NCBI RefSeq assembly: GCF_001420695.1
Contig: NZ_LJJB01000007.1
Location: 643,890-707,889, forward strand
Length of the DNA: 64,000 nt
Direction of reading: 5' to 3'
Origin: Brevibacillus choshinensis
GTDB taxonomy: Bacteria; Bacillota; Bacilli; Brevibacillales; Brevibacillaceae
Of the stretch, positions 8,595 to 18,411 are shown one piece after another; position 1 is the stretch's first letter; each line of letters opens with the position of its first letter. The notes beneath the pieces are model-generated. The model was not told the DNA's origin, did not search any database, and worked only from the letters and a program-made list of their open reading frames with translations. Both the position numbers and the translations under genes were made by a program.

Positions 8595-10745
8595 ATGATA
8601 TGGGAAGCCTTGCTTTATGTGTTGGGATGTTGTGCAGGTGTGTTTATCGTAAAGTGCTCGCACATCCTCTCATCCGTAAAGCATTGGTATAATGTTTCAT
8701 TCTTGCAAGGTCTGGGCCTGATCACGTGGGGCGTGGGGAACCTTCTTACGCTGTATCCCTTATTGGGTCTACAAAAAATATGTCTGACATCCTATATATT
8801 CACGTATGCTTTCTTCCTATTGTCACTGCATGCGCTTCAACACTCCACATTGGCTTATGCTTCATGGAAAACCGCATTTGACAGCGTCATGTTGATTGCG
8901 ACTTTTATAACCATGGTCGTGCTGCACGAAATGGCGTACGCCCCGAACACCAAGGCGCATATCCCGTACATGATTCCCGTACAGGGTGGTGTGTTCCTGA
9001 TGATTCCCGCCATCACACTCATCGTAGAAAATTGGCAGGCTTCGGGTCCACAATCAGAAGTGCGTATAAGACGGGGCATGTTGGTGATGACAACCATTTT
9101 GTTTGCGGGGTATTCGATGCTGCAGCCGTTTATTCCCACACCCGTTATGGTTGCGCTGGGAGTGACCTCCCTTGCCTTGTTGGTGGGAGCGCATCGTGGA
9201 TTGGAAGATCAGAAGCTACTCCAAAACAACCAGCCTGAATATCGCTATCTTTTTCATAAGCTGACGTTTGGCAAAAGGGATATCATCATGGTACAAGTCA
9301 TGCTGATGCTATGTGCTGCCATCCTGTTCGGCGCTCCTGAGATTCCTTCTTATGGTCGGATCGGCTTGTGGATCGCGATCTTGTTTGGCTGTATCCGTGT
9401 GTATTTCACCATTCGCGACAATCGCTCACTGGTGAATGAGACGTTTTATTCTGCTGCCAGACTCGAACAACAATTTGAAGAACAATTGGCATTGACGAGA
9501 GAATCGAACGAGCAGCTCAGACAGGTGCTTACGCTCAAGCAAAACTACGAGCGTTTGCTCATTGCAAGCAATGAACAAAGCTTGCGGGAAGTGTCCTATG
9601 AAACACTTCAGCAGGTGATCGAAGAGTTGGTAGAGACGTGGTATTCCAAGATCGATTCCCTCGTCTATTTGAGACTCTCTCTGGAGTCGCAAAATCATAT
9701 CGTCTATTTTCAGGCAGAGAAAGGGGAGAGAAATGATTTCTCTGAGCTGCATCCGGTATCCGGGCAGATCGTTGTTCATGAGGACATGGATTCTGCCCTG
9801 GCTCCTCGATTTGTAAGGCTTGAGGCATATACCGGTGCCGAGGACAGCCAGCAAAAAGAGTTGGAACAATCCCTCTTTCAATTACTGTTAGTCAATGTGC
9901 GCGGCCTTGCACAGCGGTGTTTACATCAGCACCAGGCTTTGGAGCTACGCTTTATGGAATCGGAAATGGAACTGGCCCGACGCATCCAATCCATGCTTGT
10001 CCCTAAAGAACAGCTGACACTAGCAGGGCTATGCGCTCGAGCCGTCTATGCACCTTTTACCTATGTTGGAGGAGATTATATTGATTACATTCGCGTCAAT
10101 GAACGCTATACTTGTTTCATTGTCGCTGACGTATCTGGTCATGGTTTGCCTGCAAGTCTGCTAGCATCAGGGATTCGTACAGCGGTTCGAGCTGTCTTGC
10201 AAAAAAGCTGGTCTCCTGACGAAGTTTTGACCAGACTCAATCAGTTGCTTTACGATGACCTGTCCAAAACAAGGTCATATGTAACGATGCTCGTCGCCTT
10301 GTACGACGCAGAAGAGCACGCTCTATTGCTGAGTCGTGCTGGACATCCGCGGCCGCTCTACCTGTCTGCGACTCAAAAAATGGTGCTTCCATGTGTGGGT
10401 GGGGTCGGTCTAGGGCTTTTGGCTGATAGCACTTACAAAGTCGAGAAAGTACCATTAAAAGAAGAGGGCTTCCTACTTTTATATACAGATGGCTTTGTGG
10501 AATCTGGGAGAAAAAAAGCGCTTCGTTGCATCCACACGTGGCTCCAAGACCTTTCCTTGCTTATGGACAAGCATGAGAGAGAAAGTGAGAATGCAATGGA
10601 TGGCGTGGAATCATACATATGGGAAATGACTCGTGAAGGACAACAGACGGACGATATGTCTGTGCTGATCTTGCAATTTCAATCGACTTCGGAAAAGCCG
10701 TTTCCGGAAATAGATGCTGTCACGGCACCACCTGCTAGTCTGTAG
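8595..10745 (+). CDS. Membrane-bound RsbU/RsbP-like PP2C (SpoIIE-domain) serine phosphatase
   Basis: This protein of about 716 residues has seven to nine N-terminal membrane segments (about 1-275), a coiled-coil linker, a GAF-like region (about 310-450) and a C-terminal SpoIIE/PP2C phosphatase domain. The phosphatase domain carries the metal-binding motifs YVGGDYIDYI, IVADVSGHGLPASLLASG and TDDMSVLIL. Such enzymes dephosphorylate STAS anti-sigma antagonists, and a STAS gene lies two genes downstream. ATG 8595 is preferred: AAAGGTGATC lies just before it, and the sigma-B-like promoter would start the message after the alternative ATG 8553. The signal sensed by the membrane domain is unknown. 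Confidence 0.85.
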   Translation: MIWEALLYVLGCCAGVFIVKCSHILSSVKHWYNVSFLQGLGLITWGVGNLLTLYPLLGLQKICLTSYIFTYAFFLLSLHALQHSTLAYASWKTAFDSVMLIATFITMVVLHEMAYAPNTKAHIPYMIPVQGGVFLMIPAITLIVENWQASGPQSEVRIRRGMLVMTTILFAGYSMLQPFIPTPVMVALGVTSLALLVGAHRGLEDQKLLQNNQPEYRYLFHKLTFGKRDIIMVQVMLMLCAAILFGAPEIPSYGRIGLWIAILFGCIRVYFTIRDNRSLVNETFYSAARLEQQFEEQLALTRESNEQLRQVLTLKQNYERLLIASNEQSLREVSYETLQQVIEELVETWYSKIDSLVYLRLSLESQNHIVYFQAEKGERNDFSELHPVSGQIVVHEDMDSALAPRFVRLEAYTGAEDSQQKELEQSLFQLLLVNVRGLAQRCLHQHQALELRFMESEMELARRIQSMLVPKEQLTLAGLCARAVYAPFTYVGGDYIDYIRVNERYTCFIVADVSGHGLPASLLASGIRTAVRAVLQKSWSPDEVLTRLNQLLYDDLSKTRSYVTMLVALYDAEEHALLLSRAGHPRPLYLSATQKMVLPCVGGVGLGLLADSTYKVEKVPLKEEGFLLLYTDGFVESGRKKALRCIHTWLQDLSLLMDKHERESENAMDGVESYIWEMTREGQQTDDMSVLILQFQSTSEKPFPEIDAVTAPPASL

Positions 10746-10773
10746 GGTTCGCGTTACGAAAGGAGGATGACAT

Positions 10774-12015
10774 GTGATTTTGTGTGAGGGTTGTCCTGAC
10801 AATCCCGCTTGCCATAATTGCCTGACCGAGCTTCGTTCTGGAGGTTCGGCTCAAAAGGTATTACCTCCACGGCCAGTCCGAATTATCAACCTTTCGACTT
10901 CGGAGGTATGCCAGGCACAACTTGTCACAGTCAGCCGTACGGCCATCGGACTGTTTAGTCATGAAAAACCATTGCACGGGCGTCTGGAGGTTGAACTCGC
11001 CGGCGATTTTCGGATCATCGGGAGCGGGCTGCACGGGATTGATGGCGTCCCGTACTACGTCATTGATATTGAAAAAGTGTTGCGGCGAAATGAGGTGCTT
11101 GAGCGTCTCTTGCTCGAGGAGTTCCACAACTGGCATATGAGCGGCGAGCTCGATCCTTCCGAACTACTAGTGGATCTGAAAAAAAGAGATGATGAGCGTG
11201 GGCGCCTAATCAAGCAGGAGCTGCAAAAGCTGTCCATATTACGGCAGATCGGCACTATCTTTCTCTATTTGTTTGATGAAGGCAAGCTCCGTCCGCTAGG
11301 TACTGCACGGGCTGAGCAGGACATCGAACAAGAGATGCATCGCCTGATTACGGATGGCAGGAGCTCCACGGATTCATATCGAGAACAATTGGTGTCCAGA
11401 GATGGACGAAAATTGTTTGAAATGTACGCTTCCCCCTTGCCGGATCAGACGTGCGGGATTGCGCTGATCGATGTGACCGAGGCGATTGCGGAAGAGCGGC
11501 GACGGCAGCGAAGAGAATGGGAAATATACAGGGACATTCTTAGTGTGGTCACACATAACAAACTGCTACTGCTAAATGACGAGGAGCTGTTTTTTCTTTT
11601 GCGCAATGGTCACAAATCATTTGCCATGGATTTGCGCGCTCCACAGCATCTCGCGGAGCTGCGACGAGCGTGCAAGCGTGCTTTGGAACCTCTAGGATTG
11701 TCGGACAAGCGTATCTTGCAATTTCTGGTTGCAGTCAATGAAGCCGCTTCTAATACGTTAAAGCATGGTGATGGTGGGATGATCACAGTGTACGTGTCCA
11801 GCGAACAGCGCATGTGCAGAGCGGTAATTCACGATCAAGGCCAAGGAATTATGCTGGAAGAGTTGCCGCGAGCCACGCTACTGCAGGGATACTCCACACG
11901 AAATTCACTGGGCGCAGGTTTTCACGTCATGCTACAATATTGTGATCGGGTGTACCTGGGAAGCTCTCTTGCGGGAACCAAACTCATTCTGGAGTGCGTT
12001 GCCCCTTCGCACTGA
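10774..12015 (+). CDS. HATPase (RsbW/SpoIIAB-like) anti-sigma-type kinase with Cys cluster and PilZ-like N-terminus
   Basis: The 413-residue product has an unusual architecture. A Cys4 cluster (CEGC...ACHNC, residues 4-16, spacing C-x2-C-x5-C-x2-C) is followed by a beta-rich, PilZ-like segment (about 30-110), a helical linker, a PAS-like stretch (about 150-240) and a C-terminal GHKL/HATPase domain. The HATPase domain contains the N-box NEAASNTLKHGDGG and a GQGI / GAGFHVMLQYCD region. RsbW-like kinases phosphorylate a STAS partner and sequester a sigma factor. The neighbouring PP2C and STAS genes fit that circuit. Start is GTG 10774 after AAAGGAGGATGA. Confidence 0.75.
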   Translation: MILCEGCPDNPACHNCLTELRSGGSAQKVLPPRPVRIINLSTSEVCQAQLVTVSRTAIGLFSHEKPLHGRLEVELAGDFRIIGSGLHGIDGVPYYVIDIEKVLRRNEVLERLLLEEFHNWHMSGELDPSELLVDLKKRDDERGRLIKQELQKLSILRQIGTIFLYLFDEGKLRPLGTARAEQDIEQEMHRLITDGRSSTDSYREQLVSRDGRKLFEMYASPLPDQTCGIALIDVTEAIAEERRRQRREWEIYRDILSVVTHNKLLLLNDEELFFLLRNGHKSFAMDLRAPQHLAELRRACKRALEPLGLSDKRILQFLVAVNEAASNTLKHGDGGMITVYVSSEQRMCRAVIHDQGQGIMLEELPRATLLQGYSTRNSLGAGFHVMLQYCDRVYLGSSLAGTKLILECVAPSH

Positions 12016-12117
12016 ATACGTAGAAATGCGGAGAATGTTTGTAATTGAGAGAAAAGGGGTAACTTTAAAAAATGGGAGTACGGTGGGTACCTATACATCT
12101 ATGAGAGGAGTTTGTGC

Positions 12118-12468
12118 ATGGACTATCGGGCGACAGAAACAAATGGACAAGCCACGCTATTTTTTGACGGGGAACTGGACATGGCTGTGGGGGACCGGGT
12201 AGGGGAGTTGCTCCAGCAATATGGAGGACGCAACGAATCCGTTACTGTCGATTTCCAGGGCGTCTCTTTTGTTGACTCATCGGGGATAGGCAGCCTGTTT
12301 TTTACCACGAAAGAACTGCTAGCATTAGGCAAGCAAGTGGAAATAGTGAATGTACGGGAAGAGATCTTGGATATCTTGAGTGTACTTGGCTTTACAGAGG
12401 CTCTGGGTATCTCCGTGGCAAAGGCTGTCGAAACTGGGTTTGACGCGAAACCGACTGATTGTATATAA
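12118..12468 (+). CDS. STAS-domain anti-sigma factor antagonist (RsbV/SpoIIAA-like)
   Basis: This 116-residue single STAS domain has the phosphorylation-site signature VSFVDSSGIGSLFF, with the candidate phospho-serine in DSSG, and a preceding beta strand SVTVDF. Unphosphorylated antagonists bind the HATPase kinase and release its target. The product would cycle between the upstream kinase and the PP2C phosphatase. ATG 12118 follows GAGAGGAG by seven bases. No sigma factor gene follows, so the output of the switch is encoded elsewhere or is not a sigma factor. The -10 of the valS promoter overlaps the last codons. Confidence 0.88.
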   Translation: MDYRATETNGQATLFFDGELDMAVGDRVGELLQQYGGRNESVTVDFQGVSFVDSSGIGSLFFTTKELLALGKQVEIVNVREEILDILSVLGFTEALGISVAKAVETGFDAKPTDCI

Positions 12469-12469
12469 T
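12440..12469 (+). promoter_or_regulatory. Sigma-A promoter of the valS leader
   Basis: TTGACG (12440-12445) and TATAAT (12464-12469) are separated by 18 bases. Transcription is expected near 12476, at the 5' edge of the T-box RNA. The -10 overlaps the stop of the STAS gene. Confidence 0.75.
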
Positions 12470-12475
12470 AACGTA

Positions 12476-12757
12476 GAAATGTCTATGATAATTTCATATG
12501 TAATCAACTATGATTGGGAAGAGTAAGTCAGGAACCCTTGTCAGAGAGGAGAATCACCAGCTGCGAGATTCTCTAAGGAGACGAATGACTGAAGGTCGCC
12601 CAGGAGTTGTTCCGGTGAGGATTAAGTCCAGCTGGAAACGGTTCGCAACCGTTATCGTGTCTGAGGGAATACACATCGTCTATGTTGACTATGTGTATTA
12701 ACAAAGGTGGTACCGCGAAAATATCCTTTCGTCCTTTGGATGAAGGGTTTTTTTTTA
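12476..12757 (+). ncRNA. T-box riboswitch leader, valine-specific
   Basis: This transcribed leader senses uncharged tRNA and controls read-through into valS. Visible elements are AGTA (12522-12525) and GAA (12591-12593) for the Stem I specifier-loop turn, with GTC, a valine codon, at 12595-12597 in specifier position. A long stem (AATACACAT 12668-12676 with ATGTGTATT 12691-12699) follows. The T-box sequence AAGGTGGTACCGCG lies around 12704-12717. The terminator stem CCTTTCGTCC / GGATGAAGGG (12725-12747) is followed by a run of Ts. The downstream gene being valS agrees with the codon. Confidence 0.93.
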
Positions 12758-12779
12758 TTTGTAAAAGGAGGAGTCACGC

Positions 12780-15452
12780 ATGTCATCTCAACCAACACAA
12801 GACATCGATCAGCTATTACCAAAAAATTATGATCCAAAAGCAGCTGAGTCCAAATGGTATCCATACTGGATTCAAAATCAATTTTTCAAGGCAGAACGCG
12901 ATCCAAACAAACGACCGTTCACCATCGTGATTCCCCCTCCAAACGTGACTGGTAAACTTCACTTGGGGCATGCGCTTGATACGACACTGCAAGACATCAT
13001 TACCCGTACCAAGCGGATGCAGGGATATAGCACTCTGTTCTTGCCGGGGATGGACCATGCTGGTATTGCGACGCAGGCACGTGTAGAAGCGACTCTGCGT
13101 GAAGAAGGCATTTCCCGTCATGACCTCGGACGTGAAAAGTTCGTGGAAAAGGTGTGGGAATGGAAGCATATTTACGCTTCGCATATCCGTGAGCAATGGG
13201 AGAAGCTGGGACTTGCTCTTGATTACTCCCGTGAACGCTTTACGATGGATGAGGGATTGTCCAGCGCCGTTCGTGAAGTATTCGTTCGTCTATACGAAAA
13301 AGGGCTGATTTACCGCGGAAACCGCATCATCAACTGGGACCCAGCTGCGCGCACAGCCATCTCCGATATTGAGGTTATTTACAAAGAAGTAAAGGGCGCA
13401 CTGCACCACATGCGCTATCCTTTGACTGATGGTACCGGTTATATCGAAGTGGCGACTACACGTCCAGAAACCATGCTGGGCGATACAGCTGTAGCTGTCC
13501 ATCCTGAGGACGAGCGCTACAAGCATTTGGTTGGAAAAACCGTTATTTTGCCAATCGTGGGACGTGAAATCCCGATTGTAGCAGATGATTACGTAGATCC
13601 TGAGTTTGGTTCAGGAGCGGTAAAAATCACACCAGCCCACGATCCGAACGACTTTGAATTAGGACTTCGCCATCAATTGCCACAAATCGTTGTCATGGAC
13701 GAAACAGGTACGATGAATGAACAGGCTGGGATTTACAAAGGTCTGGATCGTTTTGCTTGCCGCAAGCAGATCATCAAAGACTTGAGTGAACAAGGCGTGA
13801 TGTTCAAAGTTGAAGAGCACATTCATCAAGTGGGTCACAGCGAGAGGAGCGACGCAGTAGTAGAGCCTTACCTATCTACTCAATGGTTCGTTAAAATGCA
13901 GCCGCTCGCAGATGAATCGCTAGCCAACGCGGCTAGTGAAGAGAGCGTCAAGTTTGTACCGGAGCGCTTTAAAAACAACTACCTGCGCTGGATCGAAAAC
14001 ATTCGCGACTGGTGCATTTCCCGCCAGCTGTGGTGGGGTCATCGCATTCCTGCTTGGTATTGCTCGGATTGCGGCGAGACGATCGTTTCTCGCGATGATG
14101 TGAGCGAGTGCCCGAGCTGCCACAGCCACAAGCTGGAACAAGACAATGACGTTCTGGATACCTGGTTCTCATCGGGTCTGTGGCCGTTTTCTACATTGGG
14201 CTGGCCAGAAGACTCCGAGGACATGAAGTATTTCTATCCGACGAATGTTCTCGTAACGGGATACGACATCATTTTCTTCTGGGTTGCTCGCATGATTTTC
14301 AACGGCTTGGAGTTCACCGGGAAAAATCCATTTGAAACAGTGCTGATTCACGGTATTATTCGTGACTCCGAAGGGCGCAAGATGTCCAAGTCGCTCGGAA
14401 ATGGTGTCGATCCGATGGAAGTAATTGAAAAGTACGGTGCGGATGCACTGCGCTATACATTGGCGACAGGCAACTCTCCAGGAAACGACCAACGTTTTTA
14501 CTGGGAAAAAGTAGAGGCCAACCGCAACTTCGCCAATAAGATCTGGAACGCGTCGCGCTTTGCGTTGATGAATCTGGAAGGCTTCCGTTATGAGGATATC
14601 GACCTGAGCGGCGAGCTTTCCACGCCTGACAAATGGATTCTTTCCCGTCTGCAAGCGACTATCGCTGATGCGACTCGTTTGACGGATGCATTTGAGTTCG
14701 GCGAAGTAGGGCGTGTTCTCTACAACTTCATCTGGGATGATCTGTGCGACTGGTACATCGAGATGGCGAAGCTGCCACTCTACGGAACAGATGAGGCAGC
14801 GAAGAAGACGACTCAATCCGTACTCGTTACCGTACTTGATCAAACCTTGCGTTTGCTGCATCCATTCATGCCGTTCATCACGGAAGAAATTTGGCAGGCT
14901 CTGCCACACCAAGGTGAGAGCATTACTGTAGCTGCATGGCCAACCGCGAATGAGCAATGGATCTTTGCGGATGCCGAAGCGGAAATGAGTCTCTTGATGG
15001 AGGTCATTCGCAGCGTACGGAACATCCGTGCGGAAGTGAATGTACCAATGTCCAAGAAAATCGAGCTTTTGATCAAGCCAAGCGATGCTCTTGCTCAAGA
15101 ACGCCTCGCGCGCGGTGAAGATTACATCACTCGCTTCTGCAATCCGGAGCGTCTGGAAATCAGCCAGCAGCTGACGACGCCTGATAAAGCGATGTCGTCC
15201 ATCATTACGGGTGCTGAGCTATTCTTGCCACTGGCTGGCCTGATTGATCTCGATCAGGAAATCAAACGTCTGGAAAAAGAGCTGGCAACGCTGCACAATG
15301 AAGTGGAACGAATCGAAAAGAAATTGTACAATGCCGGCTTTATGGCGAAGGCCCCAGAAAAAGTGGTAGCAGAAGAACGAGCCAAAATGGCGGACTACAT
15401 GGAAAAGCGGGATAAAGTGATTGCTCGACTTGCTGAACTGAAGAGCGAATGA
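12780..15452 (+). CDS. valS: Valyl-tRNA synthetase
   Basis: This class I aminoacyl-tRNA synthetase charges tRNA-Val. The 890-residue protein has [16 protein letters not shown] (the HIGH motif, near residue 50), the editing domain with [16 protein letters not shown], a zinc-type CSDCG...CPSCH insert, [11 protein letters not shown], the KMSKSLGN loop (near 532) and a C-terminal coiled coil (about 825-885). AAAGGAGG precedes the ATG. Expression is governed by the T-box leader directly upstream. folC follows after 43 bases. Confidence 0.98.
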   Translation: MSSQPTQDIDQLLPKNYDPKAAESKWYPYWIQNQFFKAERDPNKRPFTIVIPPPNVTGKLHLGHALDTTLQDIITRTKRMQGYSTLFLPGMDHAGIATQARVEATLREEGISRHDLGREKFVEKVWEWKHIYASHIREQWEKLGLALDYSRERFTMDEGLSSAVREVFVRLYEKGLIYRGNRIINWDPAARTAISDIEVIYKEVKGALHHMRYPLTDGTGYIEVATTRPETMLGDTAVAVHPEDERYKHLVGKTVILPIVGREIPIVADDYVDPEFGSGAVKITPAHDPNDFELGLRHQLPQIVVMDETGTMNEQAGIYKGLDRFACRKQIIKDLSEQGVMFKVEEHIHQVGHSERSDAVVEPYLSTQWFVKMQPLADESLANAASEESVKFVPERFKNNYLRWIENIRDWCISRQLWWGHRIPAWYCSDCGETIVSRDDVSECPSCHSHKLEQDNDVLDTWFSSGLWPFSTLGWPEDSEDMKYFYPTNVLVTGYDIIFFWVARMIFNGLEFTGKNPFETVLIHGIIRDSEGRKMSKSLGNGVDPMEVIEKYGADALRYTLATGNSPGNDQRFYWEKVEANRNFANKIWNASRFALMNLEGFRYEDIDLSGELSTPDKWILSRLQATIADATRLTDAFEFGEVGRVLYNFIWDDLCDWYIEMAKLPLYGTDEAAKKTTQSVLVTVLDQTLRLLHPFMPFITEEIWQALPHQGESITVAAWPTANEQWIFADAEAEMSLLMEVIRSVRNIRAEVNVPMSKKIELLIKPSDALAQERLARGEDYITRFCNPERLEISQQLTTPDKAMSSIITGAELFLPLAGLIDLDQEIKRLEKELATLHNEVERIEKKLYNAGFMAKAPEKVVAEERAKMADYMEKRDKVIARLAELKSE

Positions 15453-15495
15453 TCCGCCGTACCAATGCATATTTTTGAGAATGGAGCATGGTAGT

Positions 15496-16869
15496 ATGCA
15501 TGCAGAAGAACGATTTGCGGAATACAAGCAGGCGCTTGACTGGCTGCATGGACTTCTCCGCTTCGGCCAAAGGCCGGGGCTGGAGAGGATGCAGTGGGTA
15601 CTGAAAGAACTAGGTAATCCGGAGCGTAGAGTGCCTTTTATTCACGTAGCTGGCACGAATGGAAAAGGCTCCACCTGCGCGTTTTTGACCCAAATGCTCA
15701 TGGAAGCAGGATACAGTGTAGGTACATTTACCTCGCCGTATTTACTCGATTTCCGAGAGCGTATTCGGTATAACGGCAGCATGATCGCTGAGGAGGATCT
15801 GCTACAGCTCGCGAATGAAGTGCGAGTGCTCGTAGATCGTTGTGAAAATGAAACGGACTTTGGTTCCCCGACCGAGTTTGAAGTGATTACGCTCATGGCT
15901 ATTCTCTATTTCACAAGAGTGGCTGTACCGGCTGTTGTCGTATGGGAAACGGGCTTGGGTGGACGTCTGGATTCTACCAATGTCGTCATCCCGCTCGTTT
16001 CGGTCATTACCAACATCGGCTTCGATCATATGAACGTGCTGGGAGACAACCTCGTTGATATCGCGAGAGAAAAAGCAGGGATTATCAAGCCAGGTGTTCC
16101 AGTTGTAACTGGAGAGCGTCGTCCCGAGGTGCTCGCTGTTTTTCAGGACAAAGCAAACGAGACCAGAAGTACGCTGTACCAGATGGGTACGGACTTTTCT
16201 GGAGAGCAAGTGGAGGAGCAGCTGGGTGAACAGCAATTTCGATACCGCAGCATGCTTCGCCGCCATGAAGGAAGCTATCGTCTGACGATGAACGGGATTC
16301 ATCAAACGGATAATGCATCGATTGCCCTTATGACAATTGACGTATTACGAAACTACTTCTCTTTCTTGCTAGAGGAAGAAGAAATGTTTCGCGGTTTGCA
16401 ACAAACGCGTTGGCCTGGTCGTCTAGAGATCGTCTCCCCAAGACCATTGGTAATCTTGGATGGAGCACACAACCAGGAAGGAATGGAGGCGCTCGTAAAC
16501 AGTCTGGATCGGCTGTTGCCTGAGGGTGCCCGTTTGCATCTGCTGTTTTCCGGCTTGGCGGATAAGCCGCTCTCAAAAATGGCGGAATCACTAAAGCCGA
16601 TACAGTCGCGGATTGACTCCCTGCATTTGGCAACGTTTGACTTTCCCCGTGCAGCTGAAGCGGAAACCTTACAAGAAGCGTTTCACGCAGGTGGATGGGA
16701 AGAGGATAAACTGGAGACCGTCCCCGACTGGCGAGCATTTCTCCTTTCTTGGATGCGTGAGAAGCAATCAGCGAAGGCGGATGACTGGCTAGTCGTCTGT
16801 GGATCGCTCTACTTCATCGCCCAAGTGCGCGCATTCTTTCCCACTACAGTAGAAGAGGCAGGTGAATAG
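15496..16869 (+). CDS. folC: Folylpolyglutamate / dihydrofolate synthase
   Basis: FolC adds glutamate to folates in an ATP-dependent Mur-ligase-type reaction. The product, about 457 residues, shows the P-loop [15 protein letters not shown], the [13 protein letters not shown] block, [13 protein letters not shown] and a C-terminal domain beginning near [19 protein letters not shown] 15496 is chosen because GGAG lies nine bases upstream; in-frame TTG 15475 and ATG 15481 are alternatives. The valS-folC order is that of B. subtilis. The next gene, murC, begins just after its stop. Confidence 0.95.
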   Translation: MHAEERFAEYKQALDWLHGLLRFGQRPGLERMQWVLKELGNPERRVPFIHVAGTNGKGSTCAFLTQMLMEAGYSVGTFTSPYLLDFRERIRYNGSMIAEEDLLQLANEVRVLVDRCENETDFGSPTEFEVITLMAILYFTRVAVPAVVVWETGLGGRLDSTNVVIPLVSVITNIGFDHMNVLGDNLVDIAREKAGIIKPGVPVVTGERRPEVLAVFQDKANETRSTLYQMGTDFSGEQVEEQLGEQQFRYRSMLRRHEGSYRLTMNGIHQTDNASIALMTIDVLRNYFSFLLEEEEMFRGLQQTRWPGRLEIVSPRPLVILDGAHNQEGMEALVNSLDRLLPEGARLHLLFSGLADKPLSKMAESLKPIQSRIDSLHLATFDFPRAAEAETLQEAFHAGGWEEDKLETVPDWRAFLLSWMREKQSAKADDWLVVCGSLYFIAQVRAFFPTTVEEAGE

Positions 16870-16870
16870 G

Positions 16871-18253
16871 GTGGATCAGGCCCAACACGTCCACTTTGTG
16901 GGCATAGGCGGATATGGTATGAGTGCTATTGCCCGCGTCTTGATCGACCTTGGATACAAGGTAACCGGTTCCGATGTCGCCATGAACGATTTGGCGAAGA
17001 AGCTGAAAGCAAGAGGGGCGGCCATACAAATAGGCCATTCTGCTAGCCATGTGGAGGGAGCAGACATCATTGTATACTCCACCAGCATTCCAAAAGACAA
17101 TCCGGAGGTAATTGCAGCCGAGGAAAAAGGAATTCCCGTGATGCACCGTTCACAGATGCTTGCCCGTATCCTGAATGAACGGACAGGTGTAGCAGTCGCG
17201 GGGGCCCACGGCAAGACCACGACGACCTCCATGATTTCTCATGTTCTGGAGGAGTGTGGAGTCGACCCGACCTTTATCATCGGCGGTGAGCTGATGAATG
17301 CCGGGACGAACGCCAAGGCTGGCAGCAGTGATTATGTGATTGCCGAAGCGGATGAGAGCGATGGCTCCTTCCTCGAATACCGACCGATGTACGAGATCGT
17401 GACAAGTATTGAACCGGATCACCTGGAGCATTTCGATGGTGATTTCAATAATTTGAAACAAGCGTACGTAAAATTCCTGAGTCATCTGAAGCCAGGTGGC
17501 AAAGCCATCTTGTGCATCGATGACGAGCATGTACGTGATGTCCTTCCGACCGTTACGGAACAGGTGGTCACCTATGCAATTGAAAAGCCGTTTCTTGATT
17601 CGGCCGATTACCGGGCACTTTCTATCGAATGCGGAGATCGCCGTAGTCTATGTCAGGTCTACCATCGCGATCAACTGCTGGGAGAGCTGGCGTTGACGGT
17701 TCCAGGTAAGCACAATATCGCCAATGCGTTGGCGGCTATTATTGTGTGTCTGGATGCGGGTCTGTCATTTGAACAGGTCGCTGCCGCTCTGACTTCCTTT
17801 AGAGGAGCCAAGCGTCGTTTTCAAATTATCGGGGAAGCGCGTGACATTCTCGTCGTCGATGATTACGCTCACCATCCGACTGAAATCATCGCCACCTTAA
17901 AGGGTGCAAAAGCTTCTGGTCGTCGGGTTATCGCTGTATTTCAGCCGCAGCGTTATACGCGTACTTACTTCCTGATGGATGAGTTTAGTCGTGCTTTTGC
18001 GGATGCAGATGAAGTGATCATCACGGATATTTACTCACCTGCAGGGGAAGCCAAGATCGAAGGTGTTACGTCTGAGGTTCTCGTGCAAAAGATTCGCGTG
18101 AACAGTCACGAGCGGGCGCAATACATCCCGACCAAAGAGCAATTGCAGGAACAGCTGTACAAAGATTTGCAGCCAGGCGACCTCGTACTGACGATGGGAG
18201 CGGGCGACATTTGGAAGTCGGCTTTCTGGCTAGCAGAGAAGTTCGGCAAATAA
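16871..18253 (+). CDS. murC: UDP-N-acetylmuramate--L-alanine ligase
   Basis: MurC adds L-Ala to UDP-MurNAc, the first amino-acid step of peptidoglycan precursor synthesis. The 460-residue product has the N-terminal [17 protein letters not shown] motif, the ATP loop [26 protein letters not shown], the DHLEHFDGD block and [15 protein letters not shown] 16871 follows AGGTG by seven bases; an in-frame GTG at 16862 would give three more residues. In B. subtilis murC lies elsewhere, so its place between folC and fabH is a difference in gene order. Confidence 0.95.
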   Translation: MDQAQHVHFVGIGGYGMSAIARVLIDLGYKVTGSDVAMNDLAKKLKARGAAIQIGHSASHVEGADIIVYSTSIPKDNPEVIAAEEKGIPVMHRSQMLARILNERTGVAVAGAHGKTTTTSMISHVLEECGVDPTFIIGGELMNAGTNAKAGSSDYVIAEADESDGSFLEYRPMYEIVTSIEPDHLEHFDGDFNNLKQAYVKFLSHLKPGGKAILCIDDEHVRDVLPTVTEQVVTYAIEKPFLDSADYRALSIECGDRRSLCQVYHRDQLLGELALTVPGKHNIANALAAIIVCLDAGLSFEQVAAALTSFRGAKRRFQIIGEARDILVVDDYAHHPTEIIATLKGAKASGRRVIAVFQPQRYTRTYFLMDEFSRAFADADEVIITDIYSPAGEAKIEGVTSEVLVQKIRVNSHERAQYIPTKEQLQEQLYKDLQPGDLVLTMGAGDIWKSAFWLAEKFGK

Positions 18254-18271
18254 ATGTTTTTGTTTTCGAGA

Positions 18272-18309
18272 AAAAAGGCTTGGACCTATTCGGGTTCATG
18301 CCTTTTTTT
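18272..18309 (+). terminator. Terminator after murC
   Basis: An imperfect stem AAAAAGGCTTGGACC / GGGTTCATGCCTTTTT with one mismatch and wobble pairs runs into a seven-T tract. Confidence 0.8.
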
Positions 18310-18346
18310 GTTGGCAAATCGGATAACGGAACACCTATTTTTAAAA

Positions 18347-18380
18347 ATTAGTACCAGATACTAATAGTTAGTGTTATAAT
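18347..18380 (+). promoter_or_regulatory. FapR operator overlapping the fabH promoter
   Basis: ATTAGTACCAGATACTAAT (18347-18365) is a near-perfect match to the FapR palindrome (TTAGTACC-N-GATACTAA type) that controls fatty-acid and phospholipid genes in Bacilli. TATAAT at 18375-18380 is a good -10, and any -35 would fall inside the operator, so bound FapR should block polymerase. Malonyl-CoA would be the expected inducer, from knowledge of FapR. Confidence 0.85.
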
Positions 18381-18411
18381 AAGATCACAATTCGGAGAGA
18401 GGTGATGGATC

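Noticed and set aside
12510-12930. Short frames in the valS leader
   Set aside because: The region is explained by the T-box RNA with specifier, T-box sequence and terminator.
14169-15098. A 309-residue reverse-strand open frame within valS
   Set aside because: It is a mirror of the valS C-terminal region with no start signal and no recognisable motifs.
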